A DNA stretch of 6,148 nt from the NCBI GenBank assembly GCA_016200825.1, contig JACQEA010000480.1, positions 1 to 6,148 of the forward strand, written 5' to 3'. The translations under genes were made by a program, and so were the position numbers. Source of the stretch: Chloroflexota bacterium. Lineage in GTDB: Bacteria; Chloroflexota; Anaerolineae; UBA4142. The notes under the pieces are model-generated. The model did not search any database, was not told the origin of the DNA, and saw only the letters and a list, made by a program, of their open reading frames with translations. The stretch's first letter is position 1. Each line of letters begins with the position of its first letter. This document shows positions 1 to 5,181 of this stretch, one piece after another.

Positions 1-510
1 ACGGATGTGTTATTGCACGCCGCGGCGCGCGTGATCGAAAAAGAAAACGCGCATTTCGTCATCATTGGCTTTCCAAACGTCGCGCGTTACCAAACGCGCG
101 CGCGCGAACTGGGCATTGCCGATCGCGTTTCTTTTCCGGGTAGATTAGCGTACGAAGATGTGCCGCTCTGGCTCGCGCTCGGCGAGATTGCGGTCGAACC
201 CAAAATGAGCGCGACCGAAGCCGCGGGCAAAGTTTTGAATTATATGGCGATGGGTTTGCCCATCGTCGCGTTTGATTTGCCGGTGATGCGCGAATATTTG
301 AACGAACTCGGCGTGTACGCGCCGCTCGGTGATGCCGACGCGTTCGCGCAACAAATTCTCGCGCTCTGGCGCGATCCCGCGCGCGCGCGGCAAATCGGCG
401 CGGCACTGCGCGCGCGCGCGCTGGAAATTTATTCGTGGGAACGCGGGGGAAAAGAGATTGAACGAGTATACGAGACGTTGACCAAGCACAATGCTGATGG
501 TAGAATTTGA
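1..510 (+). CDS. GT4-family glycosyltransferase, C-terminal part (5' end outside window)
   Basis: The frame is open from base 1 to a TGA at 508-510, giving 169 residues of a larger protein whose N-terminal Rossmann domain lies upstream. What remains is the nucleotide-sugar-binding half of a GT-B glycosyltransferase. A helix with LLHAAARV leads into a strand with FVIIGFP, then LGIADRVSFPGRL with the 'V.F.G' signature, then GKVLNYMAMGLPIVAFD, which matches the family's 'lEamA.G.PVva' donor-binding segment, and finally a helical tail with SWERGGKEIERVYETL. Such enzymes transfer sugars from nucleotide donors to lipids, polysaccharides or other acceptors at the cytoplasmic face of the membrane; donor and acceptor cannot be told from this part. 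The second Glu of the classical E-x7-E motif is Asn here (LNYMA) and the first aligned position is Thr. It probably heads or belongs to the plus-strand run, since the next gene starts 20 bases later. The family call is firm; the substrate is unknown. Confidence 0.85.
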   Translation, partial: TDVLLHAAARVIEKENAHFVIIGFPNVARYQTRARELGIADRVSFPGRLAYEDVPLWLALGEIAVEPKMSATEAAGKVLNYMAMGLPIVAFDLPVMREYLNELGVYAPLGDADAFAQQILALWRDPARARQIGAALRARALEIYSWERGGKEIERVYETLTKHNADGRI

Positions 511-530
511 AAGACGATGGAGGATAGCCA

Positions 531-902
531 ATGGATACTATCAAACTGAATGCAGATTTAGTTGAAACTTTGGAGCGCGTCGCGCAACAACAGGCGAGCA
601 GTGTTACGGATTTGGTCAATCAGGCAGTTGGCAATTACTTGCGCCAACAACAACGCGCAAAACTCGATCAGGAAATTGCCGCGTATGAAAAAATGCACCC
701 GCGCTTGAAAAAGGAAAATTTGGGCGAGTGGGTCGCTGTTCATCAGCAGGCGCTGGTTGATCATGACCAAGATCTTTCTGCGCTTTATCGGCGAGTGCGC
801 GCCCAGTACGGAAAAACCTCGATCTTGATTCGCCAAGTTTCCGGTACGGCAGTCGAAGAAGTCTGGCTCAGAACTCCGAGCGAGGGAAAGATCACCACAT
901 GA
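531..902 (+). CDS. RHH-like / DUF5678-like protein, partner of downstream protease
   Basis: A 123-residue protein with a clear start: GGAGG at 519-523, seven bases before the ATG. Residues 3-38 (IKLNADLVETLERVAQ, then SSVTDLVNQAVGNYLRQ) have the strand-helix-helix pattern of ribbon-helix-helix DNA-binding proteins and of many antitoxins. A charged helix follows at about 40-60. Residues 64-115 contain LGEWVAVHQQALVDHDQDL and then TSILIRQV, resembling the DUF5678 pattern in which a 'G.WVAv..g.vv..g.dl' hairpin is followed by a strand. The gene ends in an ATGA overlap with the protease gene, so the two are very likely translated together. From memory, not checked, this pair of proteins recurs in cyanobacteria and Chloroflexota. 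Possible roles are autorepressor, antitoxin-like partner or substrate of the protease; none is shown by the sequence. CGCG density is lower than in flanking genes. Confidence 0.8.
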   Translation: MDTIKLNADLVETLERVAQQQASSVTDLVNQAVGNYLRQQQRAKLDQEIAAYEKMHPRLKKENLGEWVAVHQQALVDHDQDLSALYRRVRAQYGKTSILIRQVSGTAVEEVWLRTPSEGKITT

Positions 903-1279
903 AAATTCCGTACGATACTTCCTTTATCCCGCCCGCGCCTTTTCTCGAAATTCAATTAGGCGCACCGGATGCCGCGTTTGCGATCGGACCTGTGCGCGCA
1001 TTCGTTGATACCGGCGCGGATGTGTCCATTGTTCCGCTTCGCTATCTTGAGCCACTCTATTTGCAAGCCGACAATCGAAAATTTCTGCGGAGCAGTTGGG
1101 GAGAACGCAGATTGGTGGATGTTTATTTTCTTGATGTCGCGGTAGGTAATCGGCGTTTGCCTCTCGTTGAGATTATTGCGGACGAACGCGGCGATGAAAT
1201 GATTCTGGGTCGAAATCTTTTGAACAAATTGATGCTGATACTCAATGGCCCCAATTTGATCTTAGAACTGGATGTCTGA
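899..1279 (+). CDS. Retropepsin-like (clan AA) single-domain aspartic protease
   Basis: A 126-residue protein about the length of one retropepsin monomer. Residues 34-46 read AFVDTGADVSIVP, the strand and catalytic DTGA (Asp37) of clan AA aspartic proteases. Residues 102-107 read ILGRNL, the second hydrophobic-hydrophobic-Gly element that follows the flap in retroviral, SpoIIGA-like and bacterial retropepsins. The segment around SSWGERR (65-71) sits where the flap is expected. One DTG per chain means the active enzyme would be a homodimer. No signal peptide or membrane segment is visible, so it should be cytosolic. The ATG overlaps the preceding stop (ATGA); a loose AGGG lies 12 bases upstream, so reinitiation probably drives expression. 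The stop overlaps the start of the glycerate kinase by 8 bases. The target is unknown; the coupled RHH-like protein is the obvious candidate partner. Catalytic identity is well supported, biological role is not. Confidence 0.85.
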   Translation: MKIPYDTSFIPPAPFLEIQLGAPDAAFAIGPVRAFVDTGADVSIVPLRYLEPLYLQADNRKFLRSSWGERRLVDVYFLDVAVGNRRLPLVEIIADERGDEMILGRNLLNKLMLILNGPNLILELDV

Positions 1280-2612
1280 CTCTCTCCGCGCCTCCGTGCG
1301 GGCAATTTTTCGCGCCGCGCTCGACGCGGCGGATCCGCGCGCGGCGATTCAACGCGCGGTGAAACGGAATGGCGATCAGTTGCGCGTCGCAGACCGCGCG
1401 TACGATCTCGCGCGCGTGCGCGATATTTATGCGATTGGTTTCGGCAAGGCGAGCGCGCCGATGGCGCAAGCGATCGAAGAAATTCTGGGCGAGCGCATCG
1501 CGCGCGGCGCGGTAAACGTAAAATACAACCACACCGCGCCGCTAAAAAAAATATTGCTCCACGAAGCCGGTCATCCACTTCCCGACGAAAATTCTTTACG
1601 CGGCACCGAAAAAATTCTCGCCATTCTAGGCGACGCGACGCCCGACGATTTGATTATCTGTTTGATCTCCGGCGGCGGCTCATCGTTATTGGAATTACCG
1701 GCGCGCGGAATTTCGCTCGATGATCTGCGCGCGACCACCGACGCGCTCTTGCGTTCCGGCGCGACGATCAACGAACTCAACGCGGTGCGTAAACATCTTT
1801 CGCAAGTTAAAGGCGGTCAACTCGCGCGCCGCGCGAATGGCGCGCAAATTATTTCTCTCATTCTCTCCGACGTGATTGGCTCACCGCTCGATACGATTGC
1901 CTCCGGTCCCACCGCGCCCGACGCGACGACGTTTCAAGACGCGTGGGACGTGATAGAACAACGCGAATTGAAAAATATTTTGCCGCCTTCGATTGTGGCG
2001 CATTTGGAACGCGGCGCGCGGGGCGACATTTCCGATACGCCCAAGCCCACCGATTCGATCTTTGCGCGCGCGCAACACGCGATCATCGCGGACAATGCGC
2101 TTGCGTGCGACGCGGCAATGCGCGCGGCGAATGAAATGGGATTTAATGCGCGCTTGCTTTCGACAACGATTCAGGGCGAAGCGCGCGACGTCGCGAAAAA
2201 TTTCGCGGCGCGCGCAAAAGAAATCGCGTCAAGAGAATCGCAAGTGTGTTTGATTGCAGGCGGAGAGACAACCGTGACCGTGCGCAGGCAAGGTAAGGGC
2301 GGACGCAATCAAGAATTCGCGCTCGCGAGCGCGATTGAAATCGCGGGTACGGAAAATATTTTCATTCTGAGCGCGGGGACGGATGGCACGGACGGACCTA
2401 CGGACGCGGCGGGCGCGTGCGCGGATGGAAAAACAATCGCGCGCGCATCGGCATTGGGGCTGAATGCGCGCGCGTATTTAGAAAACAACGACGCGTATAA
2501 TTTTTTTCAACCGCTCGGCGATCTCTTCATCACCGGCGCGACGAATACGAATGTGAATGATGTGATGATCGCGCTGATTACGGATTCATTCCGCCCTCCA
2601 TCCAGTCTTTGA
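1272..2612 (+). CDS. gckA: Glycerate 2-kinase, MOFRL family
   Basis: A 446-residue protein, normal length for the class that phosphorylates D-glycerate to 2-phosphoglycerate with ATP, linking glycerate, serine and glyoxylate metabolism to lower glycolysis. Family blocks appear in order: IGFGKASAPMAQA (55-67, with the conserved Lys59), EAGHPLPDENS (98-108), CLISGGGSSLLELP (130-143, nucleotide-binding glycine loop), INELNAVRKHLSQVKGG (166-182), LILSDVIGSPLDTIASGPT (196-214), LIAGGETTVTV (327-337), GKGGRNQEFALA (341-352, Arg345 of the conserved 'GGRNQE'), ILSAGTDGTDGPTDAAGA (365-382) and the C-terminal MOFRL-type DLFITGATNTNVND (417-430). Older annotations call such proteins hydroxypyruvate reductase (TtuD-like); kinase activity is the better-established function. 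The ATG lies inside the end of the protease gene with no evident Shine-Dalgarno, suggesting coupled translation. The last ten residues or so run beyond the usual family end and overlap a convergent gene. Confidence 0.93.
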   Translation: MSDSLRASVRAIFRAALDAADPRAAIQRAVKRNGDQLRVADRAYDLARVRDIYAIGFGKASAPMAQAIEEILGERIARGAVNVKYNHTAPLKKILLHEAGHPLPDENSLRGTEKILAILGDATPDDLIICLISGGGSSLLELPARGISLDDLRATTDALLRSGATINELNAVRKHLSQVKGGQLARRANGAQIISLILSDVIGSPLDTIASGPTAPDATTFQDAWDVIEQRELKNILPPSIVAHLERGARGDISDTPKPTDSIFARAQHAIIADNALACDAAMRAANEMGFNARLLSTTIQGEARDVAKNFAARAKEIASRESQVCLIAGGETTVTVRRQGKGGRNQEFALASAIEIAGTENIFILSAGTDGTDGPTDAAGACADGKTIARASALGLNARAYLENNDAYNFFQPLGDLFITGATNTNVNDVMIALITDSFRPPSSL

Positions 2613-2805
2613 ATTTTCGCACATTGTCCGCCGACCACGCCGCGTCGCACGGCATATCGCCATCGGACAAGCGCTGAAAAATATCGGACGCGCGTTTTTT
2701 CACGTCGTCGTACTGGGACAAATCAAACGGGCCATTCATTTTCATTTCTTCCACGTCCATCTCGCGAAACAATGGACGAATATCTCCGGCGTATGAGAGC
2801 GCCAT
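2578..2805 (-). CDS. Small conserved-looking hypothetical protein (75 aa)
   Basis: The start at 2805 is chosen because GGGAGG (2811-2816, minus strand) lies five bases upstream of the ATG. An in-frame extension to 2874 would merely translate the repeats upstream. The 75-residue product begins MALSYAGDIRPLFRE, contains FDLSQYDDVKKRASDIFQRL and DGDMPCD, and ends FKDWMEGGMNP. It is acidic, has no membrane segment and has a single Cys in the MPCD motif. From memory this pattern ('DIRPLFR... dL..Y.dV... I...l.dG.MPcDg.W... f..W...GM.P') recurs in small unnamed bacterial proteins, and resembles the haem-less 'DIRP' segments near cytochrome-like domains of planctomycete proteins. I do not assign a function. 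It converges on the glycerate kinase gene and overlaps its last 35 bases. A possible promoter (minus-strand TAATAT at 2847-2852, with TTGTGC 18 bases upstream in the tandem repeats) is weak. Confidence 0.75.
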   Translation of the reverse strand: MALSYAGDIRPLFREMDVEEMKMNGPFDLSQYDDVKKRASDIFQRLSDGDMPCDAAWSADNVRKFKDWMEGGMNP

Positions 2806-2810
2806 AATCT

Positions 2811-2816
2811 CCTCCC
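2811..2816 (-). promoter_or_regulatory. Shine-Dalgarno GGGAGG deciding the start of the 75-aa gene
   Basis: On the minus strand GGGAGG is followed by AGATT and ATG. This strong site with five-base spacing sets the start at 2805 rather than at the longer in-frame ATG at 2874, which has no such site. Confidence 0.75.
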
Positions 2817-2853
2817 TTTGAAAATAGGACACTAGACTTGGAAAAAATATTAC

Positions 2854-2879
2854 CACAAAGAACACAAAGAGCACAAAGA
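2854..2879. repeat. Three 9-bp tandem repeats, CACAAAGA plus one base
   Basis: CACAAAGA occurs at 2854-2861, 2863-2870 and 2872-2879, each separated by one purine, making three perfect cores at 9-bp spacing. The array lies in the 117-base gap between the 75-aa gene and the YcaQ-like gene. Read on the minus strand it is TCTTTGTG repeated. Similar short 'CACNNAGA' tandem arrays are, from memory, scattered between genes in several environmental bacterial genomes. It occupies the region upstream of the 75-aa gene and could be part of its promoter region or a dispersed repeat family. Confidence 0.8.
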
Positions 2880-2905
2880 AAAAAATCTTTAGCGTTGCTT
2901 CGCTA
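2879..2905 (-). terminator. Weak Rho-independent-terminator-like hairpin after the YcaQ-like gene
   Basis: Read on the minus strand, 18 bases after the stop of the YcaQ-like gene, TAGCG and CGCTA (2905-2901 and 2894-2890) form a 5-bp stem around the 6-base loop AAGCAA. Four bases later come seven T residues (2885-2879). Position and order fit a terminator for the minus-strand block, but the stem is short and the T-run is offset, so this is only a candidate. Confidence 0.35.
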
Positions 2906-2922
2906 CACTCAGGCCAGCGCGT

Positions 2923-4224
2923 TCAGCATAGGAATTTTTTCCACGCGCGCGCAATCTTTTTTCCATACGCGATCTCGCGCGCGCCTAAGAATTGCGCCAA
3001 CTCTTGAATCGCATCGCGCACCGCGCGCGCGGTGGGCGCGTCGTGCGCCGCGCCGCGTTCCGCGTACACCGCGTTCACGTTCAACCGTTTCTGCGCGCGA
3101 TCCATCGTTGGATCAATCCGCCCAATCAGTTGATCGTCGTGCAGAATCGAAAGGACATAGTAGCCGTACTTGCGTTTGGGCGCGGGCGTGTAAATTTCAA
3201 TCGTGAAATCATAATCGAAAAGTAATTGCAGGCGTTTACGGTCGCAGATCAAATTATCGAACGGCGATAAAAGCGTCGTGCGTCCAATCCATTCGCCGCG
3301 CTCGATTTTTTCGACGAGCGGCAAGTCGTCCGTGTGCAAATACCATTCGCCTTTCAGCATTCGCTTGCCGTCCTGAATTTCGACGCGCGCGATTTTTTGA
3401 TCGCGCGCGAGTTCGGCGAGAATATTTTTGAGATCGGGATAGCGGTCGCGCGTGAAATGAAATTGAATTTGTTGCGGCGTGGCGACGCCGAGCGCGCGCA
3501 AAGATTTTTGCGCGGCGCGATAAACCAAATCGTGCGCCGATAATTTTTCGCGCGGCGTCCACGCGGGCAGAACGCGTTCGGACAAATCCCAGGTCTTGTT
3601 CAAACCCTCGCGCCCCGCGACCATGAGCGTGCCGCTCAACCACAGAAAATCCAACATGCGGCTAACGTTGCGCCCCGACGACCAGCCGGTCGAGACCCAG
3701 TGTTTCGTACCGATGCCGTCTTCTTGAAATGCGCGCGCGGGCAGCGCGCCCTCGCGTTTGATGCGACGTAGAATTGTGCGCCGGAGTTCATCGTTGGCGC
3801 GAATCCACTTGCGCGCGCGGTTCGTCCACGCCGAAGTCGAAGTAATAAATCGCGCGGCGTGCGCTGGATCGGCTTTGAATTTCTGCTGATCCGCTTTGAG
3901 ATAATCGCGCATCATCAGGTTATGAATCGGATAATCCTCGATGAGGACGATGGACGCGCAGTGCGCCCAGTATTCGAAAAATTTTTTGTCGCGCCAGATA
4001 AGTTGATCAAAATGCGATAGATCGTACGCACCGACGCGGCTAAAAACAACGAGGCGATGCGAACGTTCGACCGCGCGGATGGGATCAAGTTGCACACAAC
4101 CGAGATCGCGAATGATTTCGAAAATATTTTCGCGCGTCGCGGGCGCGCGCGGCGCGTTCAAATGTTGTTTGGTGATCGCCAGCCGCCGCGCGGTGGCGAG
4201 CGAAAGGATTCGATGCGTTTCCAA
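2923..4224 (-). CDS. ycaQ: YcaQ/AlkX-like winged-helix DNA glycosylase (HTH_42 family)
   Basis: A 433-residue protein of the HTH_42 winged-helix family, whose studied members (AlkZ of Streptomyces, YcaQ/AlkX of E. coli) are DNA glycosylases that unhook alkylation damage and interstrand crosslinks. The N-terminal ILSLATARRLAI (6-17) and LGCVQLDPIRAVERSH (41-56) are characteristic. QLD at 45-47 matches the Q-x-D catalytic motif of the YcaQ subgroup rather than the Q-x-Q of AlkZ. KFFEYWAHCASIV (81-93) and the C-terminal barrel segments LLSPFDNLICDRKRL (318-332) and APKRKYGYYVLSILH (348-362), with IGRIDP (367-372), are also family hallmarks. The start is unusual: TTG (4224-4222) immediately after, and in frame with, the TAA of the preceding gene. 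No ATG or GTG alternative would keep the conserved N-terminus, and the Shine-Dalgarno is poor (A-rich). Family assignment is firm; substrate is inferred from homologues. Confidence 0.9.
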   Translation of the reverse strand: METHRILSLATARRLAITKQHLNAPRAPATRENIFEIIRDLGCVQLDPIRAVERSHRLVVFSRVGAYDLSHFDQLIWRDKKFFEYWAHCASIVLIEDYPIHNLMMRDYLKADQQKFKADPAHAARFITSTSAWTNRARKWIRANDELRRTILRRIKREGALPARAFQEDGIGTKHWVSTGWSSGRNVSRMLDFLWLSGTLMVAGREGLNKTWDLSERVLPAWTPREKLSAHDLVYRAAQKSLRALGVATPQQIQFHFTRDRYPDLKNILAELARDQKIARVEIQDGKRMLKGEWYLHTDDLPLVEKIERGEWIGRTTLLSPFDNLICDRKRLQLLFDYDFTIEIYTPAPKRKYGYYVLSILHDDQLIGRIDPTMDRAQKRLNVNAVYAERGAAHDAPTARAVRDAIQELAQFLGAREIAYGKKIARAWKKFLC

Positions 4225-4566
4225 TTATTTTTTCTTTATTTCATCTATCGCGCGCCGAATCTGTTCATTCAATCCGCGCACGCTTGTCGCGAGCCCGCGC
4301 TCGATTTCTTCTTTGGCGCCGCTATCTTTCAACGTCTGCGCGCGTTTTTTTAATTCTGCGCCTGCGGCATGCGCGGTTTCAGTCGCTTTGGCGCGCGCCA
4401 GCGCGCGATCAATCTCCGCGCTCATCTCTTTCACCCCGCGCGCGATTTTTTCTTCCAGCTCTTTGGTCGTTGGGTGTTCCGCGGTAGCGCGAACTAGATC
4501 TTTCAATTGTTGACCCATCTCGCGCAATTCATCCGCGAGGGTGGGCTCATTCGATTTGCTCGTCAT
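4225..4566 (-). CDS. Small charged helical (coiled-coil) hypothetical protein, 113 aa
   Basis: The ATG at 4566 is preceded by GGAG eight bases upstream. The 113-residue product is almost entirely predicted amphipathic helix rich in Lys, Glu and Ala. Heptad-like hydrophobic spacing is visible at about 10-28 (LADELREMGQQLKDLV), 36-60 (ELEEKIARGVKEMSAEIDRALARA) and 87-112 (EIERGLATSVRGLNEQIRRAIDEI). There is no Cys, no signal peptide and no membrane segment, so it is probably a cytosolic coiled-coil or scaffold-like protein. I do not recognise a named family, although similar short helical proteins beginning with 'ELRELGQNL' are, from memory, common in Chloroflexota. Its TAA stop directly touches the TTG start of the YcaQ-like gene in the same frame, so the two are surely cotranscribed and translation of the second may depend on this one. 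Confidence 0.75.
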   Translation of the reverse strand: MTSKSNEPTLADELREMGQQLKDLVRATAEHPTTKELEEKIARGVKEMSAEIDRALARAKATETAHAAGAELKKRAQTLKDSGAKEEIERGLATSVRGLNEQIRRAIDEIKKK

Positions 4567-4597
4567 CCTTCACTCCAATTCCAAATTGCAAATCCTC

Positions 4598-4673
4598 GAC
4601 CATCGACCGTAGACGGTTGACCGTACCCGATAGTTCTTCACGGTCTATCGTCCACCGTCCATTGTCTACCGTC
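4598..4673. repeat. Inverted array of degenerate 7-bp repeats (GACSRTN)
   Basis: On the plus strand four heptamers run at 4598-4625: GACCATC, GACCGTA, GACGGTT, GACCGTA. After a 13-base spacer (4626-4638) five heptamers of the same consensus run on the minus strand at 4673-4639: GACGGTA, GACAATG, GACGGTG, GACGATA, GACCGTG. The two halves therefore form an imperfect hairpin: 4605-4625 can pair with 4639-4659 at 16 of 21 positions before counting G-U pairs, and the next outer heptamer adds 5 of 7. It fills most of the 99-base gap between the DinB and coiled-coil genes and overlaps the last codons of the DinB gene. It resembles the short tandemly repeated heptamers (STRR) described in cyanobacteria. 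Confidence 0.8.
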
Positions 4674-5181
4674 TCTTACTTTTTCCTTTTGCCTTTTTAT
4701 CCTTCGCTTCGCTCAGGACATGCTTTTGCGCTTGCGCTTCCCACATCTGTCGCGTCAACTGAATTTGTCCCACATGTTCCGAATAATGTTCGATTAAATG
4801 CAACACGCTCCACCGCGCGCTGACCGTACCATAATTTGGCGTCACGCGCGACGCGTTCAGTTCCGCGTCGGTCAAGCGCGCCAAAATTTCTTCGCTCACG
4901 CGCGCGGTTTCGCCGTACTCGGCGCGCAACGCGTCGAGCGAATCGCCGCGCGCGCGAAATTCCGCGTCACGATCGCGCGTGATCGTTCGTTGACCGACGA
5001 CGCGTTGAATCCAGTGGCGTTCCGAGCCGATCAAATGCGTTGCGAGAACGAACGGTGAATTCGTGTCTTGACGCAACGGTTTCCAATTCAACGCGCTCTG
5101 ATTCATGCCCTCGAGCGCGGCGAGTGTTTTCTGGCGCAAGTCGCGCAAACGCGCCACATACGTTTCAACTTCCGGCAACAT
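4666..5181 (-). CDS. DinB-fold (DinB/YfiT-like) putative metal-dependent protein
   Basis: The start at 5181 is supported by GGAGG (5189-5193) seven bases upstream; the ATG shares its A with the TGA of the GGDEF gene (TGATG). The 171-residue product has the four-helix DinB layout: an N-terminal helix YVARLRDLRQKTLAALEGMNQSALNWKP, then LATHLIGSERHWIQRVVG (His49 region), a middle pair of helices, and LHLIEHYSEHVGQIQLTRQMW (127-147). His49, His132 and His136 fit the three-histidine metal site of the family. Known members include damage-inducible DinB proteins and mycothiol- or bacillithiol-dependent S-transferases; the substrate here is unknown. Residues 151-171, ending KKAKGKSKRR, look like a non-family tail: residues 154-161 (HVLSEAKD) are the translation of a repeat-like element and the rest is basic low-complexity sequence. 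Homologues normally end soon after the H-x3-H helix. Confidence 0.88.
   Translation of the reverse strand: MLPEVETYVARLRDLRQKTLAALEGMNQSALNWKPLRQDTNSPFVLATHLIGSERHWIQRVVGQRTITRDRDAEFRARGDSLDALRAEYGETARVSEEILARLTDAELNASRVTPNYGTVSARWSVLHLIEHYSEHVGQIQLTRQMWEAQAQKHVLSEAKDKKAKGKSKRR
4699..4722 (-). repeat. Repeat-like element translated as HVLSEAKD in the DinB tail
   Basis: On the minus strand the stretch CATGTCCTGAGCGAAGCGAA followed by GGAT carries a short internal GCGAA repeat. From memory this TCCTGAGCGAAGCGAAGGA motif is a frequent dispersed intergenic element in environmental bacterial genomes, often mistranslated as VLSEAKD. A similar but not identical motif (CTTCGCTACACTCAGG) lies at 2898-2913. 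Only one good copy is present in this window, so dispersal cannot be shown here. Confidence 0.5.

Noticed and set aside
62..619. Long minus-strand reading frame (185 codons) antisense to the glycosyltransferase
   Set aside because: Product is Arg/Ala-rich with no recognisable motif; it is a by-product of CGCG-rich codons on the other strand, and it crosses two supported genes.
1123..1578. Minus-strand reading frame (151 codons) across the protease-kinase junction
   Set aside because: Arg-rich low-complexity product, no ribosome-binding site, opposite to two well-supported genes.
2806..2874. N-terminal extension of the 75-aa protein with a hydrophobic, signal-like segment (MLFVFFVVIFF)
   Set aside because: It is the translation of the tandem TCTTTGTG repeats and an AT-rich leader; the strong GGGAGG lies at the shorter start.
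3254..3643. Alternative minus-strand frame (129 codons) inside the YcaQ-like gene
   Set aside because: Out of frame with the conserved glycosylase, extremely Arg/Ala-rich, no family features.
4079..4513. Plus-strand frame (144 codons) opposite the coiled-coil and YcaQ-like genes
   Set aside because: Low-complexity Ser/Ala/Arg product antisense to two genes with good starts or motifs.
4567..4665. Rho-independent terminator between the DinB and coiled-coil genes
   Set aside because: The heptamer arms can form a long imperfect hairpin, but no T-run follows on either strand.
4598..4673. CRISPR array
   Set aside because: The units are 7 bp and contiguous, inverted about a centre, with no spacers and no cas genes nearby.
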